Numbered from the stretch's first letter, positions 25,858-36,181 are shown. The stretch: 44,447 nucleotides of DNA from Actinomycetota bacterium (GCA_947452755.1 CANGDT010000012.1:1-44447), one strand, 5' to 3'. Made by a program: numbers and translations. Notes: generated from the letters alone by a model not told the origin.

Positions 25858-27411
25858 TTACGGTCCGTCCTTGCATGTGATGCCTGAATGTGCTTCTCCG
25901 GTCAGATAGTAAGTATCTACCGCGGCATCGATACATTCCGAACCCGCGCGATAAGCGGTGTGGCCATCACCATCAAAGGTCAACAGCACACCTTTGCTGA
26001 GTTGTTTTGCCAGTCCAACTGCCCACGGATACGGTGTGGCCGGATCGTTAATAGTTCCAACAACCAAAATCGTAGGTGAACCAACTGCGGATATCTTTTT
26101 GGCGATGCCTGTCGCAGGAGCTTTCCAATATGTGCAGCCCAAATTGCCCCACGCCAAGATGTCACCAAAAGTTGGTGCGATCTTTTTCCACGCAACCGAT
26201 GTCGCCTGTGTCTGGGTTAATGTCGGCCGGTCAGGTCGATCAAGGCAATTCACAGCAGCAATGGCATCGTTTGAATTATCAGTGAAGTGTCCGTTTTCAT
26301 CGCGACTCGTGTAGTAATCCACACTTGCGGCCAACGTTTCAAAGTTGCCTGCAAATGCGTCAGTTAAGTCAACGCGGAGTTCGGGCCAGCCGTACTCTTT
26401 GTCGTACAGGGGCGCAATGACTCCATATACGCCTAGTGCCTGCGTAAACATTCGACCATCAGCAAGTTTCACCGGGTTTGCATCCAAATCGTCCAGCATT
26501 CGCTGGATCCGTCGCATGCCATGTGTTGTGTCGCCTGTCAACGGGCAATCGCTGGCGAACGCACAATCCTCAACGAATCGTGTCAGAGCATTCTCAAATC
26601 CCTTCGCCTGCCCCAGCGCAAGTTCATAATTCGACAGTGTCGGGTCAATCGCCCCATCGAGAACCATGCGCCCAACTTTGGTCGGGAACAAATCTGCGTA
26701 GGTTGCACCAAGGAAAGTGCCGTAACTCTTGCCCAGCCAATTCAGCTTCGCGTCACCAAGGGCCTGACGCAAAATGTCAACGTCTTTGGCGGCGCTCACA
26801 GTATCTACGTGGGAGAAAAGTTCAGCAGATTTTTTCGCGCAACCCGCTGCCAGGTCCTGATCAATTCTGATCATGTCACTAATTTCATTTTGAGTATCTG
26901 GACTGCCATCTGCAGCCAAATAGGCATCTGTTTGCTTATCATCGAAACAGTGCACCGGTGTGCTCTTACCAACGCCACGCGGATCGAACCCAACGATAGA
27001 AAATTTTGCGCGAAGTTGGTCACTTACAACTATTTCTGCGGCACGTGCGTAATCAATTCCCGACCCGCCTGGTCCACCTGGATTGAGAATCAACGAACCG
27101 ACTGGATTCTTAGTTGCCAAACGAATCACAGAAAGCGAGATTGCAGCGACATTTGGATTCGCGTAATCGAGCGGGACACTTAACGTTGAGCATTCAAATC
27201 CGCCGCCGCACTTTTTCCAATTTAATTTTTGTGCGTAATAGCCACTGAGGTCGGTACCAGTTGTTCCGAAAGTTGGTTTTGCAATGGCGGATTCAGCTGC
27301 GGCTGGCGCGTCTCCTCCATGAAGCGAACCGCCATCACGAATAACTTGAAATGTCAGCACACCAACTAAGACCAACATGGCTGCCAGCAAACCGCTGATT
27401 AATTTGCGCAC
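25858..27411 (-). CDS. Exported alpha/beta hydrolase, TAP-like (tripeptidyl aminopeptidase family)
   Basis: A 517-residue exported or membrane-anchored hydrolase. The N-terminus MRKLISGLLAAMLVLVGVLTF is an uncleaved anchor or signal peptide. The oxyanion region is LNPGGPGGSG (about 112), the nucleophile Ser lies in WLGKSYGTFLG (about 232), and the C-terminal TAP-like domain has the catalytic Asp near INDPATPYPWA and His in FDGDGHTAYRAGSECI. These secreted enzymes of actinobacteria (SlpD/SlpE, TAP) remove peptides from protein N-termini or hydrolyse esters. It ends 5 bases from the convergent kinase gene and starts 49 bases after holB on the same strand. Confidence 0.9.
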   Translation of the reverse strand: MRKLISGLLAAMLVLVGVLTFQVIRDGGSLHGGDAPAAAESAIAKPTFGTTGTDLSGYYAQKLNWKKCGGGFECSTLSVPLDYANPNVAAISLSVIRLATKNPVGSLILNPGGPGGSGIDYARAAEIVVSDQLRAKFSIVGFDPRGVGKSTPVHCFDDKQTDAYLAADGSPDTQNEISDMIRIDQDLAAGCAKKSAELFSHVDTVSAAKDVDILRQALGDAKLNWLGKSYGTFLGATYADLFPTKVGRMVLDGAIDPTLSNYELALGQAKGFENALTRFVEDCAFASDCPLTGDTTHGMRRIQRMLDDLDANPVKLADGRMFTQALGVYGVIAPLYDKEYGWPELRVDLTDAFAGNFETLAASVDYYTSRDENGHFTDNSNDAIAAVNCLDRPDRPTLTQTQATSVAWKKIAPTFGDILAWGNLGCTYWKAPATGIAKKISAVGSPTILVVGTINDPATPYPWAVGLAKQLSKGVLLTFDGDGHTAYRAGSECIDAAVDTYYLTGEAHSGITCKDGP

Positions 27412-27460
27412 GAGACGCCTTTCGCTTGGAACCTACGTTAGAACCTTAACCCGAAAGCCT

Positions 27461-28654
27461 CTAACCAACGACCGTTGAAAGCGTCGGCTGACGAAGTGTC
27501 ACTAGCAAGGATTCAAAAACACTCAACGGATTCACATTTGCAAAGAGTTGATCGCGAGCCTCATTAAGAGCATCAATGCGCATCAAGGTTTGGGTAGTTC
27601 CATCCTGGGCAGCAACATTTTCGATTGCTGGGCGGATGTCTTCATTAATAAGTTGCAAATCTGAACCGGACTGAACTACCAACACGTCGCGATACAACGC
27701 TGTCAGATCAAGGAGTACACGGTTGTACTGGTCGCTGAGTACCCGGCGGTGCCTGGACTTGGCCCGCTTTTCCAAGTCTTTGATGGCCGACTTGATCTGT
27801 CGGTCTACGCCCTTGAGTCCTTTACCTTCGGAACCTTCCCCATATGCCATCCGAATGTCAGCTTCATCGCCGGAATCCAGCGGACCAACAATGGAGTCCG
27901 CGTCAGCGGTCGCGTTGGCGACAATTTTTGCAGCCAGTTCAAAGCAGTTACTCACTTGCTTAACCTGGGATGGGATTTCCAATATTTCCTTGCGACGGAG
28001 GCGCACCATGTCATCGCTCGCAATTGCGCGTGCGCGACCAATATGGCCTTGAGATACGCGTGCTGCGAAAGCCGCCATTGCAGGATCAATTCCATAGCGG
28101 GAACTCAACTGTTCAGCTATCGCACCCAAACCTGGCGTATTAAGAAGCACATGGCGACAGCGACTGCGAATTGTTGGAAACACATCGTCAACAGTTGGCG
28201 CGCACAATAACCACACAGTCTGGGGCGGCGGCTCTTCCAAACTCTTTAATAATGTTGAAGCAGCATCAGGTCGGAAGCGATCCACATCTTCAATGATGAT
28301 CACATGCCATGAACTACGAATAGGTCTAAGAGCGGCACGTTCAATAAGTGCACGAGTATCGTCAATTGAATAACTGATGCCTTCAGGAATGATGTGCTCA
28401 ACATCAGGATGCATACCGGCTTCGACATTGCGACAATCCTGGCAATGACCACAGCCGCCTTCCGCACAAACAAGTGCGGCAGCAAACGCAACAGCAATAG
28501 TGCTTCGTCCACTTCCCGGAGGACCAGTGACGAGCCACGCATGAGTCATAGCATCGCCACGCTCACCTCGCGCAGCTAATTTCGCATCACTGGCAGCGTG
28601 CGTAAATTCAGTCACCGCATGTTCTTGACCGATAATCCGATCAAAGACAGTCAT
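27461..28654 (-). CDS. holB: DNA polymerase III delta' subunit
   Basis: A 397-residue clamp-loader subunit of the AAA+ family. IIGQEHAVTEF is followed by a Walker A motif GPPGSGRST (about residues 44-52). The zinc-binding cysteine cluster is CAEGGCGHCQDC (about 64-75), and the Walker B/sensor region reads HVIIIEDVDRF. The SLEEPPPQTVWLLCAP segment is the usual delta'/DnaX signature. The C-terminal 190 residues form the clamp-loader collar. Its ATG overlaps the tmk stop by four bases, a conserved tmk-holB arrangement in many bacteria, so the genes are translationally coupled. Confidence 0.94.
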   Translation of the reverse strand: MTVFDRIIGQEHAVTEFTHAASDAKLAARGERGDAMTHAWLVTGPPGSGRSTIAVAFAAALVCAEGGCGHCQDCRNVEAGMHPDVEHIIPEGISYSIDDTRALIERAALRPIRSSWHVIIIEDVDRFRPDAASTLLKSLEEPPPQTVWLLCAPTVDDVFPTIRSRCRHVLLNTPGLGAIAEQLSSRYGIDPAMAAFAARVSQGHIGRARAIASDDMVRLRRKEILEIPSQVKQVSNCFELAAKIVANATADADSIVGPLDSGDEADIRMAYGEGSEGKGLKGVDRQIKSAIKDLEKRAKSRHRRVLSDQYNRVLLDLTALYRDVLVVQSGSDLQLINEDIRPAIENVAAQDGTTQTLMRIDALNEARDQLFANVNPLSVFESLLVTLRQPTLSTVVG

Positions 28655-29271
28655 CGCGAGCTCAATGCAGTGTCGATAATGCGACGAATTTCAGCGGCAA
28701 CATCGTCTTTTGATTGCGTTGCATCAATGACAGCGTGCGGGCGTGGATTTGTGGCTGCAATCTCGACAAAAGTTTCATGAACTTTTCGGTGAAAATCGCG
28801 AGATTGAATTTCCATTCGGTCCTCGCCTTCCATTCGATTGCCAGAATCCTCGAGTGGAACTTCCATGTAGATAGTGAAATCAGGAAGTAGTGTTCCTGTG
28901 GCCCATTCACTGATTTGGCGAACGAAGTTAACACCAAGCCCACGACCGCCACCTTGATAGGCGGCCGACGAGTCGATGTAGCGATCGCAAATAACTATTG
29001 CACCGCGTTCGAGAGCTGGACGAATTTTGTTCCACGCATGGTCGGCGCGAGCGGCCGCGAACAAAAGAGCCTCAGCCTGATTCGGAAGATCCGTCACTTC
29101 AGGATCAAGTAACACGTTACGAATTTTTTCAGCAGTTCCGGTGCCGCCGGGCTCACGAGTCACAACGACATCGTGCCCAAGTGAGGTTAGGTATTCGGCA
29201 AGACGTTTAGAGTGCGTGGACTTGCCAGCACCTTCGCCACCCTCGAATGCGATAAAAAACCCGTTGCTCAC
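28651..29271 (-). CDS. tmk: Thymidylate kinase
   Basis: A 206-residue enzyme that phosphorylates dTMP to dTDP. The P-loop FEGGEGAGKSTHSKRL lies at residues 8-23, the conserved DRY motif in VICDRYIDSSAAYQG near 95, and the TREPGGT segment (about 38-44). The length is standard. The gene lies 77 bases downstream of topA and overlaps holB by ATGA, so topA-tmk-holB is a probable operon for DNA replication and precursor supply. Confidence 0.95.
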   Translation of the reverse strand: MSNGFFIAFEGGEGAGKSTHSKRLAEYLTSLGHDVVVTREPGGTGTAEKIRNVLLDPEVTDLPNQAEALLFAAARADHAWNKIRPALERGAIVICDRYIDSSAAYQGGGRGLGVNFVRQISEWATGTLLPDFTIYMEVPLEDSGNRMEGEDRMEIQSRDFHRKVHETFVEIAATNPRPHAVIDATQSKDDVAAEIRRIIDTALSSR

Positions 29272-29348
29272 AGTAAAACCCTAACGAGACCGACCGTCAT
29301 TGCAACAGCCATCCATGCCTAAGCGTGCAATACCTCAATATCGAGTGA

Positions 29349-32081
29349 TTAATCAATGACAGCAACTGATGACGGGGCCTTGCCCACGCCAGTTTTTTTG
29401 GCAGCCGACTTCTTGGCGACTGCTTTCTTAGAGGTGCCCTTCTTAACAACCTTGGTCCCGCTTGCCTTCTTGGCTGCGGCCTTACGTGGTGCGGCTGTCT
29501 TCTTTGGTGACGGGCCAGCAGCACGGCGTTCAGCCAGCAAATCTGATGCTCGTTCAATCGAGATGGTTTCAACTGAATCGCCACCACGAAGTGAAGCATT
29601 CGTTTCACCGTCAGTGATGTAGATACCAAAGCGGCCTTCACGAACAACAATCTCTTTACCTGTTGAAGGATCAGCACCAACCACTTTGAGTGGTCCAGCT
29701 GCCTGACCACGTCCACGACGCATTTTTGGTTGAGCAAATAACGCAAGTGCCTCATCAAGTGTGCAGCTAAAAATTGATTCTTCATCAGGCAGGGTGCGTG
29801 AATCTTTACCGTGCAACAAGTAAGGACCATAACGACCATTTTGTGCCGTGATAGCTTCACCATCAGTTGGGTGCAACCCAACTTCGCGCGGCAATGTGAA
29901 CATGCGAAGTGCATCCTCAAGAGTCACGTTTTCGACATCCATAGTCGAGAACAGCGAAGCAGTCTTTGGCTTAGCAGATTTTGGTAAACCTTCTTCGAGA
30001 ACTTCAGTGAAGTACGGACCGTAACGACCAGTCTTAGCCATGATGGTACGACCCGTTTCCGAATCGATACCGAGTTCACGTTCACCTGAAGGCACATCAA
30101 AAAGTTCCTGCGCCTTTTCAGCAGTCATTTCATCTGGCGCCAAGTCACTTGGAATATTTGCGCGTTGCAATGTTTCGTCGGCGCCACGTTCTAAGTACGG
30201 TCCATACTTGCCAACTCGCACAATCGCATCTGTGCCTTCAATAGGCAATGAGGCCATCGCACGAGCGTCAATGTCGCCGTACACAGAAACAAGCGGTGCC
30301 AGGCCAGGGAAAATTGAGCCCTCAGTTTTATCGCCGAAATAGAAACGCTTCAACACGTCAAGGCGCGCATCTTCTCCGCGAGCCACACGGTCAAGGACTT
30401 CTTCAAGTGCTGCAGTGAAGTCATAGTCGACTAGCGGACCAAAGTTTTCTTCCATGAGTCGCACAACTGTGAACGCTAGGAAGTGTGGAACGAGTGCACT
30501 GCCGCGCTTCCACACGTATCCCTGGTCGATGATGCGGCTAATAATTGACGCATACGTTGAGGGTCGACCAATTCCAAGTTCTTCAAGTTTTTGAACCAAC
30601 GTTGCTTCGGTGTAGCGAGCTGGTGGATTGGTGTTGTGGCCATTTGGTTGCAACTCGGATGCAGTGACTTTGTCGCCAACTTTGAGGATGGGCAAACGAC
30701 GACTTTGCTCTTTGTCATCTTGGTCTTCATCAGCATCGTCGTACGCAGCCAGGTGTCCGCGGAATGTGATCACTGTTCCGCTTGCCGAAAATTCAACGTC
30801 TCGGCCGTCGCCTGAAGTTGCCCCAAGACGAATTGTTGCAGTGGTTCCGCGGGCATCTGCCATTTGACTGGCTACGGTGCGCTTCCAAATTAAGTCATAC
30901 AGAGCAAACTCATCGCCCACAAGTTCCCCAGCAACTTCCGCAGGCGTGCGGAAAACGTCTCCCGCTGGACGAATTGCTTCGTGAGCCTCCTGCGCATTCT
31001 TGACCTTGCGGTCGTAACGACGAGGTGCTTCAGAGACATGATCTTGACCGTATAGTTGCGCGGCTTGAGTGCGCGCTGCCTTAATTGCGGTATCAGACAA
31101 TGTTGTGCTGTCGGTACGCATATAAGTGATGTATCCGCGTTCGTACAACGCCTGCGCCACACGCATGGTGCGCTGCGCACCCCACTTCAATCGACCGGAC
31201 GCTGCTTGCTGCAACGTCGATGTCATGAATGGTGCCTTAGGACGATTTGTGTAAGGACGTTCATCGACCTTGCGAACTTCAAAGGCTGCCGAGATTAGTG
31301 AGTCGCACAATGTCCGTGCGTCAGATTCGTTTAGGTGAACAACGTCGCCCTTAACTGCGAGTTGGCCATGGGAATCAAAATCTTTACCGGTTGCAACGCG
31401 AGCTGAATTTACTGCGACCAAATCTGCAGAAAATGTTCCTGGATCAAAGGTTCCGGAGATGTCCCAGTAATTCGCAGTGCGGAATGCAATGCGCTCGCGT
31501 TCTTTCTCTACGATCAAACGTGTTGCTACTGACTGCACGCGGCCTGCTGATAATCCTGCCTGGACTTTGCGCCACAACACTGGCGATACTTCGAAGCCAT
31601 ACAAGCGGTCAATCAAACGTCGTGTTTCCTGAGCATCAACCAGCTGCATATCTATATCGCGTGTCGTTTCCGCGGCATGCTTGATTGCCTCTGGCGTGAT
31701 TTCGTGGAACACCATGCGCTTGACGGGAACTTTAGGGCGCAAAATTTCTAGCAAGTGCCAGGCAATCGCTTCCCCTTCACGATCCTCGTCAGTTGCTAGG
31801 AGGAGTTCGTCAGCATCTGCCAACTTACGCTTCAGGTCGGCGACTCGATCTTTTTTCTTGGCGCTGACCACGTAATAGGCAGCAAAGTCATCTTCCACGT
31901 CGATTGCCATGCGACCCCATGGTTGCTTCTTAATTTCGGCAGGCACATCGACTGCGCGCTCGGGTAGGTCGCGGACGTGGCCAACGCTGGCCTCGACGTC
32001 GTAGTCAGGGCCAAGGTACTTCTGGATCGTCTTTGCCTTAGCTGGTGATTCAACAATGACCAGCCGGTGAATAGTAGACAA
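29349..32081 (-). CDS. topA: DNA topoisomerase I
   Basis: A 910-residue type IA topoisomerase that relaxes negative supercoils. The N-terminal TOPRIM domain has VESPAKAKTI and the DEDREGE acidic cluster (residues 98-104); the active-site Tyr320 is in GYITYMRTDS. After the core there are repeated C-terminal 'GRYGPYL/TE' modules without zinc fingers (about residues 600-850) and then a Lys/Ala/Pro-rich tail of about 55 residues (PKKTAAPRKAAAKKASGTK...). That is typical of actinobacterial TopA and helps processivity. It is probably first in the topA-tmk-holB operon, with 228 bases upstream to the hppA stop. Confidence 0.97.
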   Translation of the reverse strand: MSTIHRLVIVESPAKAKTIQKYLGPDYDVEASVGHVRDLPERAVDVPAEIKKQPWGRMAIDVEDDFAAYYVVSAKKKDRVADLKRKLADADELLLATDEDREGEAIAWHLLEILRPKVPVKRMVFHEITPEAIKHAAETTRDIDMQLVDAQETRRLIDRLYGFEVSPVLWRKVQAGLSAGRVQSVATRLIVEKERERIAFRTANYWDISGTFDPGTFSADLVAVNSARVATGKDFDSHGQLAVKGDVVHLNESDARTLCDSLISAAFEVRKVDERPYTNRPKAPFMTSTLQQAASGRLKWGAQRTMRVAQALYERGYITYMRTDSTTLSDTAIKAARTQAAQLYGQDHVSEAPRRYDRKVKNAQEAHEAIRPAGDVFRTPAEVAGELVGDEFALYDLIWKRTVASQMADARGTTATIRLGATSGDGRDVEFSASGTVITFRGHLAAYDDADEDQDDKEQSRRLPILKVGDKVTASELQPNGHNTNPPARYTEATLVQKLEELGIGRPSTYASIISRIIDQGYVWKRGSALVPHFLAFTVVRLMEENFGPLVDYDFTAALEEVLDRVARGEDARLDVLKRFYFGDKTEGSIFPGLAPLVSVYGDIDARAMASLPIEGTDAIVRVGKYGPYLERGADETLQRANIPSDLAPDEMTAEKAQELFDVPSGERELGIDSETGRTIMAKTGRYGPYFTEVLEEGLPKSAKPKTASLFSTMDVENVTLEDALRMFTLPREVGLHPTDGEAITAQNGRYGPYLLHGKDSRTLPDEESIFSCTLDEALALFAQPKMRRGRGQAAGPLKVVGADPSTGKEIVVREGRFGIYITDGETNASLRGGDSVETISIERASDLLAERRAAGPSPKKTAAPRKAAAKKASGTKVVKKGTSKKAVAKKSAAKKTGVGKAPSSVAVID

Positions 32082-32228
32082 CCGATTTCCTTCGCTCGGG
32101 CGGAACTGACCTTATATATGTCCGCGGGTTTGTGCCAATTTAATGAAGTGTGCCGTGACCCACTAGGGGCTTGTCAAATGCGCACACCTTCCTGAGCGTG
32201 TCGCAGGCACATAATTCGGCGCGGAAAC

Positions 32229-32243
32229 CCTTATTAAATAAGG
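32229..32243. promoter_or_regulatory. AT-rich palindrome in the hppA-topA gap
   Basis: CCTTATTAAATAAGG is a perfect 15-base palindrome (7-base arms around A), just upstream of topA on the minus strand and beyond the hppA terminator. It could be a regulator site; no partner is identified. Confidence 0.35.
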
Positions 32244-32252
32244 AAAATTTCG

Positions 32253-32298
32253 AGAAAAAAATAAAACAGGGCCCGCACCGAAGTGCGGACCCTGTTTA
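32253..32298 (-). terminator. Rho-independent terminator of hppA
   Basis: Read on the minus strand, 13-base arms ACAGGGTCCGCAC and GTGCGGGCCCTGT (one G-T-type mismatch in the middle) enclose a TTCG loop and are followed by TTTTATTTTTTTC. It begins 12 bases after the hppA stop codon. A classic intrinsic terminator with a long T-run. Confidence 0.95.
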
Positions 32299-32309
32299 TG
32301 TGGAGCTAT

Positions 32310-34625
32310 TTAGGCCGAAATCTCTTCGCCAACCGCAATTGGGCGGCGCTTAGAGATGATGACCGAAACGACAACAACCGCTACTGCAGCAAGGGAAATT
32401 GCTAGTCGAACTGAGTTGCCTGACAGTGTCATCGAGACCACGGCAGGGGCAATAAGCAGTGCGACAAGGTTCATTACCTTAATCAACGGGTTGATTGCTG
32501 GACCAGCGGTGTCCTTGAATGGGTCACCTACGGTGTCGCCGATAACGGTTGCTGAGTGTGCTTCGGAACCCTTGCCACCGAAGTGACCGTCCTCAACAAA
32601 CTTCTTAGCGTTATCCCATGCGCCACCTGAGTTCGACAAGAACACAGCCATCAAAGTTCCGGTTGCGATTGTGCCGGCAAGGAATGAACCCAATGCGCCG
32701 ATACCGAGACCGAAACCAACTGCGATTGGGGTCAGGACTGCAAGCAGGCCTGGGGTAGCAAGTTCGCGGAGTGAGTCGCGAGTCACGATGTCTACAACCT
32801 TGCCGTATTCAGGAAGTTCAGTTCCTTCCATGATGCCTGGATGATCGCGGAACTGGCGGCGAACTTCAAAGATCACAGCGCCAGCTGCACGTGACACTGC
32901 ATTAATTGCAAGTCCACTGAACATGAATACAACGGATGCACCGATGAGCAGACCCAAAAGGTTCTTTGGATTTGAAATGTCCAACACGCCTGCGTACTGC
33001 AAGTTGTCGGCAGTGTTAGTCAGCGAGACACCGGCTGAAGTTACTGCGTGAGCAACTGCATCGCGGAATGAACCGAATAACGCTGTTGCTGCGAGAACTG
33101 CGGTCGCGATTGCGATGCCCTTAGTGATTGCCTTTGTGGTGTTACCCACTGCATCGAGGTTCGTAAGAACCTGTGCGCCTTCACCATGAACGTCGCCGGA
33201 CATTTCTGCAATGCCCTGAGCGTTGTCAGAAACAGGACCGAACGTATCCATCGAAACGATGACACCAACAGTGGTCAACAAACCAGTTCCTGCGAGTGCG
33301 ATCGCGAAGAGGCTCAACAGAACTGATCCGCCACCGAGCAAGAACGCGGCGTACACAGCAGCACCGATGAGAAGCGCTGAGTACACGGCTGATTCAAGAC
33401 CCAGTGAAATACCAGCAAGGATGACAGTTGCCGGACCGGTCAGCGATGACTTCGAGACATCGTCAACTGGCTTGCGGTTTGTCTCAGTGAAGTATCCGGT
33501 CAGCTGTTGAATTGCAGCAGCCAAAATGATGCCAATAAGTACTGAACCAATGGCTAGTACACGTGGATTCACTGATGTGCCAGCTGCAAGACCAAAGCTT
33601 GGATCGGAAACGCTCGAACCAAGTTCAGCAAGTGTTGCTGGGAGGAATACGTACGAAGCAATCGTTACGAGGACTGCGGAGATTGCGGCGGACAAGAAGA
33701 AGCCGCGGTTGATTGCGCTCATTCCTGAACGATCGTTTTCACGAGGTGCAACAGCGAAGATACCGATTACTGCGGTGATAACACCAATAGCAGGAACAAC
33801 AAGTGGGAAAACCAAACCGATTTCACCAAAGGCAGCCTTACCAAGAATCAATGCAGCAACAAGTGTGACCGCGTATGACTCGAACAAGTCAGCAGCCATA
33901 CCTGCACAGTCGCCAACGTTGTCGCCAACGTTGTCTGCGATTGTTGCAGCGTTACGTGGATCATCTTCAGGAATACCCTGTTCAACTTTTCCTACAAGGT
34001 CAGCACCGACGTCAGCAGCCTTCGTGAAGATTCCGCCACCAACACGCATGAACATTGCGAGCAATGCAGCGCCGAAACCGAAGCCTTCAAGAACCTTCGG
34101 TGCTTCACCCTTGTAGATGATGACAACAAGTGCCGCACCAAAAAGACCAAGACCAACAGTGAACATACCTGCCACACCACCGGTGCGGAAAGCGATCTTC
34201 ATCGCAGCTTGTTCACCACTTGCGTTTGCGGCTGCAGCTACGCGAACGTTTCCGCGAACAGCAAGCCACATTCCCATGTAGCCAGTGATTCCGGAGAACA
34301 CTGCGCCAACTAGGAAGAAGATTGAACGACCAATGCGCTCACTCTGAGTATCAGCTGGAAGAGCAAACAACAGCACGAAGGCAAGGGCCGCAAACACAGC
34401 GAGTGTCTTGAACTGGCGACTCAGGTACGCCGAAGCGCCTTCCTGAATCGCAAGTGCGATCTTCTTCATGTTGTCGGTGCCTTCATCTGCTGAAAGGACC
34501 TGGCGAACCAACACGGCAGCAACGCCGAGGGCAGCTAGCGCAATCAGAGCGACGACATAGATTGTGGTTAATTTCGAACCCGCCAAGGTCAGATCCTGGG
34601 CGGCGACATGTGCAAAAGCAGGCAT
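32310..34625 (-). CDS. hppA: Membrane-bound proton-pumping pyrophosphatase
   Basis: A 771-residue pump with about 16 membrane helices that couples pyrophosphate hydrolysis to ion export. The substrate-site motif DVGADLVGKVEQGIPEDDPRNAATIADNVGDNVGD is intact. The GNTTKAITKG segment has Lys at the position that is Ala in potassium-dependent enzymes, so this is the K+-independent, proton-pumping class. The ATG at 34625 is chosen over upstream in-frame starts because GAGGAG lies 5 bases before it. The gene is monocistronic, with its own terminator. Confidence 0.95.
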   Translation of the reverse strand: MPAFAHVAAQDLTLAGSKLTTIYVVALIALAALGVAAVLVRQVLSADEGTDNMKKIALAIQEGASAYLSRQFKTLAVFAALAFVLLFALPADTQSERIGRSIFFLVGAVFSGITGYMGMWLAVRGNVRVAAAANASGEQAAMKIAFRTGGVAGMFTVGLGLFGAALVVIIYKGEAPKVLEGFGFGAALLAMFMRVGGGIFTKAADVGADLVGKVEQGIPEDDPRNAATIADNVGDNVGDCAGMAADLFESYAVTLVAALILGKAAFGEIGLVFPLVVPAIGVITAVIGIFAVAPRENDRSGMSAINRGFFLSAAISAVLVTIASYVFLPATLAELGSSVSDPSFGLAAGTSVNPRVLAIGSVLIGIILAAAIQQLTGYFTETNRKPVDDVSKSSLTGPATVILAGISLGLESAVYSALLIGAAVYAAFLLGGGSVLLSLFAIALAGTGLLTTVGVIVSMDTFGPVSDNAQGIAEMSGDVHGEGAQVLTNLDAVGNTTKAITKGIAIATAVLAATALFGSFRDAVAHAVTSAGVSLTNTADNLQYAGVLDISNPKNLLGLLIGASVVFMFSGLAINAVSRAAGAVIFEVRRQFRDHPGIMEGTELPEYGKVVDIVTRDSLRELATPGLLAVLTPIAVGFGLGIGALGSFLAGTIATGTLMAVFLSNSGGAWDNAKKFVEDGHFGGKGSEAHSATVIGDTVGDPFKDTAGPAINPLIKVMNLVALLIAPAVVSMTLSGNSVRLAISLAAVAVVVVSVIISKRRPIAVGEEISA

Positions 34626-34741
34626 GTTTCTCCTCATTGAGTAACTGAAGGAAATCTTATGAGACGCCGGCACCCAAATGGGGCAGGGTAGGCCCTTTTG
34701 GTCCTATTTACTTGGCAGGCGGAACGCCGGCCGCTGACGGC

Positions 34742-36094
34742 CTATTTGGCACCTAGTTGTTGGAATAACTTGTGTGCCTTGGCTTTATTCCATAAAACGG
34801 AAGAGCCAGCCGCTGTTGTGGCGTTGGTATCGGACACCGGCACTGTCATGACCTTGCCTTTGCCCTGTGTCAGAGCGCGCATAGCCTTACCCAAATGTGC
34901 GATATCTACCAGGCTGTCGCTCTCACCAACTGTCAGTGCGGAGGTACCAGCTTTTGCTAAGTGCACCATTGCCAACGGGTTCAACAACACACCCGGGGTG
35001 ACTGACTTGTGCAGCACAGCGGCAATGAACTGTTGCTGGCGGCCAATGCGCCCGATGTCACCAGTTGGATCTGCATAACGCATGCGCACATACGCCAAGG
35101 CAGTTTTGCCATCTAGGGATTGGCAACCCTTCTTCACGTGCAACCCAGAATTTTTGTCGTCATAGTTTTTAGGAATACACACATGAATACCGCCAACCGC
35201 GTCAGTGATGTCCACAATTCCGGCGAAGCCGACTTCCATGTAGTGATCAATATGAAGCCCAGTATTTAGCTCAACAGTTTTAACTAAGAAAGGTGCGCCA
35301 CCAATTGCATACGCGGCATTTATCTTGTTGTGCTTCATGGTCGAAATAGATCCGTCACTTGCCTTGTGCTTAGGAATATTGACATACGAATCACGCGGCA
35401 GGGCAACAATTGTTGGCGCACCACTGCCATCAAAATGCACAATCATGATTGTGTCTGTTCGATTACTGCCCAACGATTTACCGGTGTGCAAAATTGCGCG
35501 TTCGTGTCGGGTCAAGCCGGTTCTGCTATCTGAACCAACCATCAACCAGTTCTGACCGGCAGTTGGCGGGACTTGGTGTGACGTGGTTGCTGGTACTTTT
35601 TGCAAAAGTGACGATGCCCAAAAAGCAAATGCGATGTAGAAAATTATGTATGCCGCAACAACCCACCGCAGCGCTCTGAAAATGCGCATAAAGATATTGC
35701 GTTGCTTTTTTGTTTTTGGCGCCTTCGGTTCACGTGGCGGACGTACAGGTCGAGGTTCACGGGAGCGTTCAGGTGTGTAGGTAGTCGCGCGAGATTGCGA
35801 AAATACAGGCTCAGAAACTGCAGGCTCACGAGTCGCTTCTAGTTCGTCGCCATATTCAAAATGACTCTCATCCACCGGTGCATAGGCCAACGGGGGTTGA
35901 TAAGTGGACTGATCTGTCACCGGAACTTCGTTTGGCAGTTCAGGTTCGGCCGCAATTATTACTGGCACTGACTGCTGAGGCAGTTCAACCTCACGTGGGG
36001 CTGGTGGTGTCTGTGAATTCTGTTCCCGGGCTAGAGCCTCCGGAATACCAATATGTTTACCGTCAGGCCCGCGCCGATAAACCGTTGAATCCAC
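34742..36094 (-). CDS. LytR-CpsA-Psr (LCP) family cell-wall glycopolymer ligase
   Basis: A 450-residue membrane protein. A Pro/Glu/Arg-rich cytoplasmic N-terminus of about 130 residues leads to a basic stretch and one membrane helix (about 136-158, WVVAAYIIFYIAFAFWASSLL). The extracellular LCP domain starts with NWLMVGSDSRTG and RTDTIMIVHFDG, then VALPRDSYVNIP, and ends with GDIGRIGRQQQFIAAV; these hold the conserved Asp and Arg residues that bind the lipid pyrophosphate. LCP enzymes attach teichoic-acid-like or arabinogalactan-type polymers to peptidoglycan. The long disordered N-terminus is common in actinobacterial LCPs. Confidence 0.94.
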   Translation of the reverse strand: MDSTVYRRGPDGKHIGIPEALAREQNSQTPPAPREVELPQQSVPVIIAAEPELPNEVPVTDQSTYQPPLAYAPVDESHFEYGDELEATREPAVSEPVFSQSRATTYTPERSREPRPVRPPREPKAPKTKKQRNIFMRIFRALRWVVAAYIIFYIAFAFWASSLLQKVPATTSHQVPPTAGQNWLMVGSDSRTGLTRHERAILHTGKSLGSNRTDTIMIVHFDGSGAPTIVALPRDSYVNIPKHKASDGSISTMKHNKINAAYAIGGAPFLVKTVELNTGLHIDHYMEVGFAGIVDITDAVGGIHVCIPKNYDDKNSGLHVKKGCQSLDGKTALAYVRMRYADPTGDIGRIGRQQQFIAAVLHKSVTPGVLLNPLAMVHLAKAGTSALTVGESDSLVDIAHLGKAMRALTQGKGKVMTVPVSDTNATTAAGSSVLWNKAKAHKLFQQLGAK

Positions 36095-36181
36095 CGATTA
36101 ATAATGACTCACAACACAGTGCCCTCAGGACTGTGACGCGCCAAAAACCTTATTTTGTCCGTGATTTCGCGCATAAAAATA

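Noticed and set aside
26521-27183. 220-codon plus-strand frame
   Set aside because: It is antisense to the TAP-like hydrolase, which has intact family motifs.
29297-29920. 207-codon minus-strand frame overlapping the topA 3' end
   Set aside because: It is another frame of topA's Lys/Ala-rich tail and TopA repeats and has no recognisable protein features.
33526-34116. 196-codon plus-strand frame
   Set aside because: It is antisense to hppA; Pro/Ser/Thr-rich composition is the usual shadow of a membrane-protein gene.
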